Shown: one piece after another, positions 1-5,381 of the stretch
Position numbering within the stretch: the first letter of the stretch is position 1
Layout: each line of letters opens with the position of its first letter
Assembly (NCBI GenBank): GCA_022447485.1
Contig: JAKVCH010000242.1
Location: forward strand, 1 to 5,381
Reading direction: 5' to 3'
Source: Polyangiaceae bacterium
GTDB taxonomy: Bacteria > Myxococcota_A > Polyangia > Polyangiales > Polyangiaceae
Length of the DNA stretch: 5,381 bases
Made by a program: the position numbers and the translations under genes
The notes under the pieces: generated by a model
What the model was told of the DNA's origin: nothing
Databases searched by the model: none
Seen by the model: the letters and a program-made list of their open reading frames with translations, nothing else

Positions 1-2
1 AG

Positions 3-434
3 GGCGAAGAAGAGCTCACTCAAAAAGTGGTTCCGCTCTTCGCGATGTTGCAGAACGCGACGGTCACCCAAAAAATTCGACGAGCGACGGTTGGAAATTC
101 GACGGAACGCCTGATTCTCGTTCGCGACACGAACCGTCTGGTGGCAGAAGCGGCGGCGAAGAGCCCGCGATTAACAGAAAATGAAGCTCGGCAAATTTCT
201 GCGAGTCGGGTCGTTTCTGAAGATGTGCTGCGTATTATCTCCAGCAATCGTGAGTTGGTTCGTGCCTATACAGTGAAATTAAACCTAGTCACGAACCCTC
301 GTACTCCTTTTACGTTTGTATCGAGAATGCTACCGCATCTTCGACTGAATGACCTCAAAGCGATTTCACGCAGCAAAAATATACCCGGAGCTGTGGTGAA
401 GGCAGCGAAACAGCAAATGGAGCGCCGCAAATAA
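3..434 (+). CDS. 3' part of a conserved delta-group protein of unknown function
   Basis: The reading frame is open from base 3, so this is the C-terminal part of a gene that begins before the window. The first in-frame GTG, at base 27, is probably internal because codons for GEEELTQK precede it without a stop. The visible 143 residues are helical and basic, with alternating short helices such as TQKIRRATVGN, LRIISSNREL and LNDLKAISRSKNIPG, and end in MERRK. The pattern of 'xKIxxAxxGN', 'ILVRDxNxxVAxAAxxSPR', 'EVLRIIxxNRE', 'KLxLVxNPxTP' and 'DLKxxSxSKNIPGxVxxAAK' matches a conserved family I recall from Myxococcota and Geobacter-like genomes, usually annotated hypothetical. The repeated helical units suggest a HEAT- or LRV-like solenoid, but this is inference. 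No catalytic motif, signal peptide or membrane segment is visible. It lies 209 bases upstream of the receiver/DUF4388 gene on the same strand, so the two could be functionally linked, though the gap argues against tight coupling. Confidence 0.5.
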   Translation, partial: GEEELTQKVVPLFAMLQNATVTQKIRRATVGNSTERLILVRDTNRLVAEAAAKSPRLTENEARQISASRVVSEDVLRIISSNRELVRAYTVKLNLVTNPRTPFTFVSRMLPHLRLNDLKAISRSKNIPGAVVKAAKQQMERRK

Positions 435-643
435 GGGCCATCAGCCGATTTTGACGGAGCGAGGAGGAGAACTCTCAAAAGGAGTCAGCGCATTGCTGAG
501 CTGCTCCTGCCCCCATCGCTCCCGCAAACCACTTAAAGAAGAGCTTAAGAGTCTCGATTCAAGATCTCTTTAAGGAGGTTATCGACAATCTTTGTGGGTA
601 TTTTCTTGACACAGGAGCCCTCTACAAGAAGTCTCAAAGGGCC
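435..643. other. Intergenic gap with inverted repeats, no gene seen
   Basis: No coding frame here looks real. An outer 7-bp stem can form between GGAGCGA (456-462) and TCGCTCC (516-522). It encloses a hairpin of TCAGC (485-489), a 5-base loop and GCTGA (495-499), flanked by GGAG (481-484) and CTCC (504-507). A second pair, CTTAAAGA (532-539) and TCTTTAAG (567-574), encloses 27 bases. No T-run follows any stem, so a standard rho-independent terminator is not supported. A strong Shine-Dalgarno-like TAAGGAGGT (571-579) overlaps the last arm, but no start codon lies at a useful distance. Promoter evidence is weak: a consensus-like TTGACA at 606-611 has no recognisable -10 partner. Confidence 0.5.
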
Positions 644-3187
644 GTGGCTAAGCAAAAAATACTCCTCGTCGATGCTGACCCTGCAAGCATTCGTGTTTTA
701 GAAGTGAGCCTGAAAAAAGCTGGCTTTAGCGTGACTACGGCTGCCGATGGTCAGGACGCATTGACAAAGTTAGATTTAGCGACCCCTGACCTAGTACTGG
801 CCGACACTCGATTACCGCGTCTCGATGGCTATGAGTTGGTACGAAGGCTGAAGGAAAACCCGGAGTTTGCTCTTATTCCAGTTGTTTTCCTCACGAGCCA
901 GAAAAGCGTCGAGGATAAAATTCGTGGGTTGGAGCTGGGAGTTGAAGACTACCTCACCAAGCCAATATTTGTTCGTGAGTTGATTGCTCGCGTTCATATG
1001 CTCCTGACCCGTCGTGCTCATTCATCGTTTACGAATCGGACGCCGAAAAGCACGAAAATGCGCCTGAGCGGCGACCTTTCCGACTTAGGAGTGATTGACT
1101 TACTGCAGACCTTTGAGATGGGTCGAAAGAGCGGCATTGCCAAGCTGCACTCGCCGGCCCATGAAGCAACGATCTACTTCCGAGATGGGCGGGTGATTGA
1201 TGCTGAGCACGGACAATTAGCAGGTGAAGAAGCTGTTTATCGTTGCCTCATTTGGCCGGCTGGTCACTTTGAAGTTGAGTTCTTTCCCGTGGACCGTGAT
1301 GAGGTGATTCTAACATCGACTCAAGGCCTGCTGATGGAGGGCATGCGTCGGGTCGATGAGTGGGGACGCCTTTGTGAACAGCTCCCAGATTTAGCAACCT
1401 TGTTCAAAGTCGAGGGCTCTTTGCTCGCAGAACGTCTGAATGAAATACCGGACGAGATCAACGGCATTCTTCGGCTTTTTGATGGGCACCGCTCTTTGAT
1501 GGAGGTGATAGATAATAGTCCCTTCGAGGACCTTTCGACATTATCTACGATCACCAAGCTCTATTTTGAAGGGATGCTAGTACCTGCCGAAGAGGTTCCC
1601 CTGGACGAGTCGATGGTGCCGGCCGCCATGGTGGTCGAGACTTCAGATGATCTGGAGAATGGCACTCCTGATGCGCAGCAGAGAACTTCGTCTGAGGCTG
1701 CTATGCAAGAACAGGAGAACTCACCTCAAACAGAGCGAGGTGTAGGCGAGGAGCGGCGCCCCCCCGCTCCCGCTTCAACCATCGAACCCCAACCCCTTGG
1801 TGAATTCCGCAGCTCCTGGCGACCACCTGCTCCGGAACTCACGGAGGAGCAAATAGCCCTGGGTGACTTGGAGAGCGCGTTGAAAGCGGGACAGGGGATC
1901 GGTTCGAAAGAAGACTTCACGGAAACGGTCCAAGGGATTGCGCCAGCCCCAGTCGACTTGGGGGAGGCGGCAGGTGTTGTTGCTCGGGAAGTTCAAGCGA
2001 CAGAGCCAGCAGCTTGGCCAGATGCAGACGCGGAGCCTTTGGTCGGAAGAGCAGATACTTGGGGCAGGAATGCCCCGCCGTCCGAGCGTGAGTTCGAAAG
2101 TACGGTCGCCGAAGAAAAATCAGGACCTCCAACTCCGCGTTTCGCCTCGCAATTTGCCAGCAGTCCTCAAGACGTAGCTGCGCGGCAGGTTCAAGCGCCT
2201 CGGGAGTCGCTTCCGGGTGGCTCTGCCGAGCTCCAGGAAGCACCTTTGCCCTTTGCGAGCGCTGCTGAGTCCCCGAGCGCAGCTGAGTCACCGAGCGCTG
2301 CTGAGTCACCGAGCGCTGCTGAGCCCCCGAGCGCTGCTGAGCCCCCGAGCGCTGCTGAATCAGCAATTGCAGCTGACTCAGCGCCTCCACCTTTTGAGCA
2401 GCTCTCTGCTGGTCGGAGAGATCAAGGGCCGGTACCACCATCAGATTCTGTACGGGTGGAAGACGTGGCCGCGGCGAGCCAGCCTCGCTCCTCAGAAAAA
2501 CATCTTCTCTCTATGCCCAGTGGTGAAGATAATAACGATTTTGAGATCGAGGAGGATCAGCTTCCTCTCTCGCTCTATCCACCTGGTGTCTTGCGCCAGC
2601 GTCGCGCCCGCAATACGAAGCTGGTTGTTGGGGCTCTGGGCGTACTAACTCTCCTTGGAGTGCTTGCTGCTCTGATGGGGGGAGGCGATTCGAAATCTGA
2701 AGTGACGATGGATGAGCGCCTGGCTCCGAGTTCGAATACCGAAGGTAGTCAAGCGTCCGCTCCCCCAGCGCCCTCAGTCCCAGCGCCTCCGGCTCCAGAA
2801 CCTATTCCAGAAGAAGCCGCTCCTCCGGCTGCTTCCGAAACTGACCCGGTGGAGCCGGAAAATGCGGCTCCACTCCCGTCGTCCCAAGGCAAAAATCTCG
2901 CGCGCGCTGCTCCCGATAAGTCTCGCGCTGCCCCTCAACGAAAGACAAAGCCGCCCGAAAGTAGTTCGAGGCAGGCTAGTCTTGTGAGCCCTTCGCCGAA
3001 GAAAGATCCCAAGCCTCCAGAACCGCCCGCCGAAGAGGTGGTGGAGAAGCCTCCGGTTGCAAAACCTTCCGGGCCACAACCACGGAGTTCAGCAGGGAAT
3101 GCCAAGACTTCCCGCGCGGTCCAGAAAGCTCGAGCAACGCGCCAGTCATCCACACCTCCTCCGAGCGCCGGCTTCCCGGTGGATTGA
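644..3187 (+). CDS. Membrane-anchored response regulator: receiver + DUF4388 (PATAN) + Pro-rich tail
   Basis: Residues 4-121 form a CheY-like receiver with the full active site: acidic pair D10/D12, phospho-acceptor D54, T84 and K106 (in LTKP). Residues ~139-235 match DUF4388/PATAN ('GDLSDLGVIDLLQTFEMGRK', then IYFRDGRVIDAEHG and a GHFEVEF strand), a domain often joined to receivers in Myxococcota. Residues ~240-312 form a helical, probably winged-helix-like, module ending KLYFEGMLVP. Residues ~313-650 are a disordered Pro/Ala/Glu linker with a hexapeptide repeat. RQRRARN (651-657) precedes one hydrophobic helix (~659-678), so the positive-inside rule puts the N-terminus in the cytoplasm and the Pro/Lys-rich tail (679-847) in the periplasm. 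The tail resembles TonB-type spacers, but no TonB C-terminal domain is present. The GTG start at 644 is the only in-frame start near the receiver; its AAAGGG sits just 2 bases upstream, so ribosome binding looks weak. No kinase gene is adjacent. Domain calls are firm; the role (signal output to the envelope or motility machinery) is inference. Confidence 0.9.
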   Translation: MAKQKILLVDADPASIRVLEVSLKKAGFSVTTAADGQDALTKLDLATPDLVLADTRLPRLDGYELVRRLKENPEFALIPVVFLTSQKSVEDKIRGLELGVEDYLTKPIFVRELIARVHMLLTRRAHSSFTNRTPKSTKMRLSGDLSDLGVIDLLQTFEMGRKSGIAKLHSPAHEATIYFRDGRVIDAEHGQLAGEEAVYRCLIWPAGHFEVEFFPVDRDEVILTSTQGLLMEGMRRVDEWGRLCEQLPDLATLFKVEGSLLAERLNEIPDEINGILRLFDGHRSLMEVIDNSPFEDLSTLSTITKLYFEGMLVPAEEVPLDESMVPAAMVVETSDDLENGTPDAQQRTSSEAAMQEQENSPQTERGVGEERRPPAPASTIEPQPLGEFRSSWRPPAPELTEEQIALGDLESALKAGQGIGSKEDFTETVQGIAPAPVDLGEAAGVVAREVQATEPAAWPDADAEPLVGRADTWGRNAPPSEREFESTVAEEKSGPPTPRFASQFASSPQDVAARQVQAPRESLPGGSAELQEAPLPFASAAESPSAAESPSAAESPSAAEPPSAAEPPSAAESAIAADSAPPPFEQLSAGRRDQGPVPPSDSVRVEDVAAASQPRSSEKHLLSMPSGEDNNDFEIEEDQLPLSLYPPGVLRQRRARNTKLVVGALGVLTLLGVLAALMGGGDSKSEVTMDERLAPSSNTEGSQASAPPAPSVPAPPAPEPIPEEAAPPAASETDPVEPENAAPLPSSQGKNLARAAPDKSRAAPQRKTKPPESSSRQASLVSPSPKKDPKPPEPPAEEVVEKPPVAKPSGPQPRSSAGNAKTSRAVQKARATRQSSTPPPSAGFPVD
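2258..2383 (+). repeat. 18-bp in-frame tandem repeat (hexapeptide SAAE-S/P-P)
   Basis: Six consecutive 18-bp units (2258-2365) encode SAAESP three times, SAAEPP twice and SAAESA once. A degenerate seventh unit, IAADSA, follows to 2383. The central units are nearly identical at DNA level (GAGCGCTGCTGAG core), which suggests recent expansion by slippage or unequal recombination. Because the unit is a multiple of three, copy-number change would lengthen or shorten the cytoplasmic linker (residues 539-580) without shifting frame. The repeat also keeps other frames and the opposite strand free of stops, which explains the long spurious ORFs over it. Confidence 0.95.
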
Positions 3188-3210
3188 GGCTATTTTGGGT
3201 CGGAGTGGAG

Positions 3211-4116
3211 CTATCTGCGGGCCGCGTAGGCCGGTGGCTGAGGAGTCTCTGAATTCTCTCCGGCTCGGAGTCCCGCAAAGAACTTGAGGAGAATGGGGGC
3301 ACAAACGTCTGGAATTTCCTCATGGGGAGCATGACCACTATCGAGGAGCTCCAGTCCGGCATTCGGCATCTCTCTCGACAGCCGACGGCCATTTTCCACT
3401 GGAAAAAGCTGATCATCACGGCCCCAGAGGATGAAAGTCGAAGAGCGTACTCGACGGGCATCTGCGAGGATGGGCCGGGTATCAAGAGTTGAGCGCAAGA
3501 TGGCAAGGGTTGCGGCTCTCGCTGCCGGAGGAGCAAAGCTGCGGTAGTAAAAATCGAGGGTTTCGCTGTCGATCTTGGGGTTGACCTCTTCGCGATAGAG
3601 GGAGGAGAAGAGTCCCTGACCCACGAGCTGCCGAAAAATAAATCCACCGATCATCGGAGCTAAAAGTGCCCTCTTAGCGGTGGATGCAGGATGGGGGTGT
3701 GTCAGCGGGGCAATCAACCCGACCCGTCGAGTGGCTTCGGCGTGGGTGGCCGCAATCCGTAGAGCGACGGCTCCTCCAATCCCGTGGCCCAAAAGATGTG
3801 CTCGAGCGAGACCTAAGCCACTGAGTAGGTCGATGACAGCGTCGGCAAATGTGCTGATGCCATAGGAGAAGCGCCGTGGTGAAGGTTGTTCACTCTCGCC
3901 AAATCCTGGGAAGTCGAAAGCGATCACGCGAAATCTTTCGGCCAGGCGACTTGCTAAAAGATCGAAAGACTGACGAGGCGTGAGTGCCCCTGGAATGATC
4001 ACAATACTCTCAACGCCTGGTTTTGCCGTGGCGGCTACCCATTCCGTTGTTCGTAGGCGAATACCCCTGGCACCTACATCGCGCTGAATTTCCAATATTT
4101 CTGGTTGAAAGCTCAT
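3211..4116 (-). CDS. Alpha/beta-hydrolase-fold protein with Gly in place of the nucleophile Ser
   Basis: The 301-residue protein has the usual length and order of the alpha/beta hydrolase family (MhpC-like): oxyanion-loop strand IVIIPG (38-43), AFDFPGFGESE (66-76, the DxPGxGxS landmark), nucleophile elbow LLGHGIGG (108-115), a lid region (~137-215), acid-loop WGRDD (D235 likely) and SGHAPHEE with H262 as the expected catalytic His. The elbow should read G-x-S-x-G; residue 112 is Gly, encoded GGG, so the normal Ser nucleophile is missing although acid and His remain. No signal peptide is seen. The ATG at 4116 is chosen because the family similarity starts there and AAGG lies 7 bases upstream. 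A GTG at 4203 would add 29 low-complexity residues (330 aa). The gene converges on the response-regulator gene with 23 bases between the stops, and diverges from the MerR gene. The substrate is unknown; it may be a pseudoenzyme or use a different chemistry. Confidence 0.88.
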   Translation of the reverse strand: MSFQPEILEIQRDVGARGIRLRTTEWVAATAKPGVESIVIIPGALTPRQSFDLLASRLAERFRVIAFDFPGFGESEQPSPRRFSYGISTFADAVIDLLSGLGLARAHLLGHGIGGAVALRIAATHAEATRRVGLIAPLTHPHPASTAKRALLAPMIGGFIFRQLVGQGLFSSLYREEVNPKIDSETLDFYYRSFAPPAARAATLAILRSTLDTRPILADARRVRSSTFILWGRDDQLFPVENGRRLSREMPNAGLELLDSGHAPHEEIPDVCAPILLKFFAGLRAGENSETPQPPAYAARR

Positions 4117-4236
4117 GAGGCTGCCTTGCTTCAGCTGAGAAGCGTAGCTGAAAGAGACCGACCTGACTATCGACGTCTCGGCGGTCGGCGATGGTCCAGC
4201 CACCCTTCTATTTATCGAAGTAAAAGTCAGGGCAAG

Positions 4237-4369
4237 ATGGACGTTAAATTATCTCCATAGTTACTTTAATGGCAGCATGAATATCGCCACATGGACGTTA
4301 AATCATCTCCATGGATAATTAACTCCCCCAAATTCAGCTCCACCCATGGACGGCAAATTATCTCCATAG
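4237..4369. repeat. Three 24-bp partly palindromic repeats at 54-55 bp intervals
   Basis: Copies lie at 4237-4260, 4291-4314 and 4346-4369. All share ATGGACG at the left, AAAT in the middle and ATCTCCAT at the right. They differ only at positions 8-9 (TT, TT, GC), 14 (T, C, T) and 23 (A, G, A). Each copy has outer arms ATGGA and TCCAT that are perfect inverted repeats, with further partial symmetry inside copies 1 and 2, so each could be a dimer-binding operator or a weak hairpin. The intervening segments are 30 and 31 bases and differ from each other. The spacing is about five helical turns. Position between divergent genes favours regulatory sites. A CRISPR mini-array is less likely given the repeat divergence and absence of cas genes. 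Confidence 0.85.
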
Positions 4370-4383
4370 ATATTCTTTTAAGG

Positions 4384-4402
4384 TGTGACAAGCACTGTCA
4401 CA
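4384..4402. promoter_or_regulatory. Perfect inverted repeat TGTGACA-N5-TGTCACA, candidate operator
   Basis: Seven-base arms at 4384-4390 and 4396-4402 are exact reverse complements around the 5-base centre AGCAC. A 19-bp dyad of this size is typical of a binding site for a homodimeric repressor or activator. It resembles a CRP site by its TGTGA/TCACA ends, but the spacing (9 bases, not 6) does not fit CRP. It lies 15 bases after the last 24-bp repeat and about 200 bases before the MerR start. The bound protein is unknown; the nearby MerR product is one candidate. Confidence 0.55.
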
Positions 4403-4520
4403 GTTGGTTTTTCGCACAGTAACAATCACGTTTTAAAGAATATTCCCTTAAATTTGATTGGAAAAAACATTTCTTGAATTCCACTGAATGGAATATATTC
4501 ATTTTCACCACTGGGGGAGC

Positions 4521-4546
4521 ACTCATCACGATCATTTAAGATGAGT
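4521..4546. promoter_or_regulatory. Inverted repeat ACTCATC-N12-GATGAGT
   Basis: Arms at 4521-4527 and 4540-4546 are perfect 7-bp reverse complements separated by 12 bases. It could be a hairpin in the leader mRNA of the MerR gene if transcription starts upstream of it, or a protein-binding dyad. It is not a terminator, since no T-run follows. Confidence 0.4.
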
Positions 4547-4553
4547 AATTAGT

Positions 4554-4583
4554 GAGAGTTCTATCTAAGTAAGATCGACTCTC
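4554..4583 (+). promoter_or_regulatory. Candidate leader stem-loop before the MerR gene
   Basis: GAGAGT (4554-4559) pairs with ACTCTC (4578-4583). Within it, ATCT (4563-4566) pairs with AGAT (4572-4575) around the loop AAGTA, leaving a small asymmetric internal loop (3 and 2 bases). It ends 20 bases before the ATG at 4604, just upstream of the weak AAAGAA ribosome-binding region, so it could affect translation. Together with the previous inverted repeat it makes two successive hairpins. Function is inference. Confidence 0.4.
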
Positions 4584-4603
4584 TCCTGTGATCAAAGAAC
4601 GCG

Positions 4604-5248
4604 ATGGACGATAAGACATTGAAAATTATGGAAGAAAAATTCGCCCGAGGGTTAACCTCCGGTGAGATTCTTGAGGTTTTTTCCAATAATTCTCAGCCAC
4701 TCAGCGAAGCGAGTCTTCGCAAGTACGTACAATTAGGTCTTTTGCCCCGTAGCGTTCGGGTCGGCGAAAAAGGTAAACACCGGGGCTCCAAAGGGGTCTA
4801 TCCCGTGCGCGTATTGCGGCGGATCCTCTTGATTAGAAAGCTCATGGAGCAGGAGTGGACGATTGAGCAGATCCAGAATGATATTCTCTGGTTAAGGGGC
4901 GACCTCGAAGAACTCGACGGCTCCTTAGCCAGTTTTCTACTGAAGCTTGGGCAGGCTCGAGAAGCAAAACCCGAGCTGGGGTTCCGTGAGAAAGAAATCA
5001 GCAAAGTACGCAATATTGCTGCTGATTTAATGCAAAGGCTTCGAGGCCTCGATGCCCGTTTTTCGGCATCTGCGGGCTCAACTTTGAGCGCTACACACTT
5101 TCTTGAAGTGGGAGAGAGTCCCACATTGCAAGTTGCAGAAAACGCACCGCAACGACGGCATCGTCGTCGAGCGGGCTTGGTCGAATCAGAGCAGCTCGTC
5201 AGCGAGAGCCAACAGGCTTGGGACGAGGAAGCTCAGGTGGCTGGTTAA
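4604..5248 (+). CDS. MerR-family transcriptional regulator
   Basis: The 214-residue protein has an N-terminal MerR-type winged helix-turn-helix. Residues ~17-48 (TSGEILEVF, then SEASLRKYVQLGLLPRS) make the HTH. Residues 51-67 (VRVGEKGKHRGSKGVYP) form the wing in place of the usual GYR-Y segment. Residues 68-93 (VRVLRRILLIRKLMEQEWTIEQIQ) match the helices after the wing. Residues ~95-150 are helical and probably the dimerisation coil. The remaining tail is low-complexity with a basic patch (QRRHRRR, 183-189) and an acidic end. There are no cysteine clusters or other recognisable ligand-binding motifs, so the signal is unknown. The HTH closely resembles Myxococcota homologues I recall. The ATG at 4604 keeps the whole HTH; only a weak AAAGAA precedes it. 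It diverges from the hydrolase across the repeat-rich spacer and may control itself and that gene, and it may be co-transcribed with the ORF 35 bases downstream. Confidence 0.85.
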   Translation: MDDKTLKIMEEKFARGLTSGEILEVFSNNSQPLSEASLRKYVQLGLLPRSVRVGEKGKHRGSKGVYPVRVLRRILLIRKLMEQEWTIEQIQNDILWLRGDLEELDGSLASFLLKLGQAREAKPELGFREKEISKVRNIAADLMQRLRGLDARFSASAGSTLSATHFLEVGESPTLQVAENAPQRRHRRRAGLVESEQLVSESQQAWDEEAQVAG

Positions 5249-5283
5249 TTTTTCCCGATGGAAGCGGGCGAGAAGAGAGAAAA

Positions 5284-5381
5284 ATGGAAGCAAAAAGAAT
5301 CAATCTAGAGAGTGTTGGCTCAGCCGACAGCGAAGAAGAGACGATCACCCGCGAGCAGCGAAGATCTCGACGAAAAAGAGA
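5284..5381 (+). CDS. Start of a charged protein, cut by the window end
   Basis: The ATG at 5284 opens a frame that stays open to the window end, giving 32 residues beginning MEAKRINLESV. The visible part is hydrophilic: an acidic SEEE stretch is followed by a very basic segment (TREQRRSRRKR), with no membrane segment or recognisable domain. A purine-rich GAGAAGAGAG stretch ending about 5 bases upstream can serve as the ribosome-binding site. It starts 35 bases after the MerR stop on the same strand, so an operon is likely. An earlier ATG at 5258 is in another frame and stops after 16 codons. I do not recognise the protein; too little is visible to rule out a chance frame. Confidence 0.5.
   Translation, partial: MEAKRINLESVGSADSEEETITREQRRSRRKR

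Larger units (their letters stand above)
4204..4603. other. AT-rich divergent intergenic region, likely shared control region
   Basis: These 400 bases, between the divergent hydrolase and MerR genes (487 from the preferred hydrolase start), are visibly richer in A and T than the flanking genes. They contain the three 24-bp repeats, the 7+7 bp inverted repeat and two potential stem-loops listed separately. There are also three GAAT/ATTC palindromes: GAATATTC (4438-4445), GAATTC (4476-4481) and GAATATATTC (4491-4500). TATATT at 4494-4499 would serve as a -10 for the MerR gene, but the sequence 16-18 bases upstream is a poor -35, so I do not call a promoter. I see no protein-coding gene in this stretch; the only ATG-to-stop frames are very short and lack ribosome-binding sites. 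Confidence 0.7.

Noticed and set aside
606..611. Consensus-like TTGACA as the -35 of the response regulator promoter
   Set aside because: No -10-like hexamer lies 16-18 bases downstream, and the GTG start is only 33 bases away.
1917..2441. 174-residue minus-strand ORF rich in QQRS repeats
   Set aside because: It is the antisense of the 18-bp tandem repeat in the response regulator gene, whose composition removes stops in several frames.
2217..2648. 143-residue plus-strand ORF in another frame (LLSPRALLSHRA repeats)
   Set aside because: It is a shifted reading of the same tandem repeat, with no ribosome-binding site or family resemblance.
3188..3232. Bidirectional terminator between the convergent genes
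   Set aside because: Only a 4-bp GGCC/GGCC stem (3220-3223 and 3229-3232) is present, inside the hydrolase coding end, and no T-run follows on either strand.
2976..3647. 223-residue minus-strand ORF across the convergent gene ends
   Set aside because: It overlaps two well-supported genes, and its protein is a Ser/Arg/Pro-rich shadow with no domain.
4117..4203. N-terminal extension of the hydrolase from the GTG at 4203
   Set aside because: The extra 29 residues are low complexity. The only purine-rich stretch (AGAAGG) abuts the GTG, while the ATG at 4116 has AAGG at a normal distance. It remains possible.
4237..4260. Each 24-bp repeat read as a tiny ORF (MDVKLSP or MDGKLSP then stop)
   Set aside because: Copies 1 and 3 are exactly ATG to TAG, but copy 2 has lost the stop, the differences change amino acids, and only copy 1 has even a poor ribosome-binding site.
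4237..4369. CRISPR mini-array with two spacers
   Set aside because: The repeats differ at four positions among only three copies, are 24 bp long, and no cas gene or leader is visible. Operator-like repeats fit better.

Overview
The window looks like chromosome from a mid-GC delta-group proteobacterium, most likely Myxococcota or a close relative. Three things point there. The first protein belongs to a conserved family I know from Myxococcota and Geobacter-type genomes. The second joins a receiver domain to a DUF4388 (PATAN) domain, which is typical of these bacteria. The last complete gene is a MerR-type protein whose recognition-helix region (residues 34-50) resembles Myxococcus homologues. 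These are recollections of family resemblance, not search results.

Layout. Bases 3-434 hold the 3' end of a conserved gene of unknown function (+). A 209-base gap with inverted repeats and no convincing promoter follows. Bases 644-3187 (+) encode an 847-residue response regulator: receiver, DUF4388, a helical domain, a long acidic/proline-rich linker containing a hexapeptide repeat, one transmembrane helix, and a Pro/Lys-rich C-terminal tail predicted to lie outside the cytoplasm. Only 23 bases beyond its stop, an alpha/beta-hydrolase-fold gene converges on it from the minus strand (4116 to 3211). That hydrolase has glycine where the nucleophilic serine should be. A strikingly AT-rich 400-base divergent spacer (4204-4603) separates the hydrolase from a MerR-family regulator (4604-5248, +). 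A further charged ORF begins at 5284 and runs off the window.

The AT-rich spacer is the most unusual part. It holds three copies of a 24-bp partly palindromic repeat at 54-55 bp intervals, a perfect 7+7 bp inverted repeat (4384-4402), several GAAT/ATTC palindromes, and two consecutive potential stem-loops just before the MerR gene. The simplest reading is a control region shared by the divergent pair, with the MerR protein as a candidate ligand for some of the sites. This is inference from position and symmetry only. The repeat spacing resembles a tiny CRISPR array, but the repeats are too degenerate and no cas gene is present.

I see no tRNA, rRNA, insertion sequence or convincing rho-independent terminator. 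No system in the window can be called new with confidence. The best leads are the spacer repeats, the Ser-to-Gly hydrolase and the membrane-anchored receiver/DUF4388 protein.
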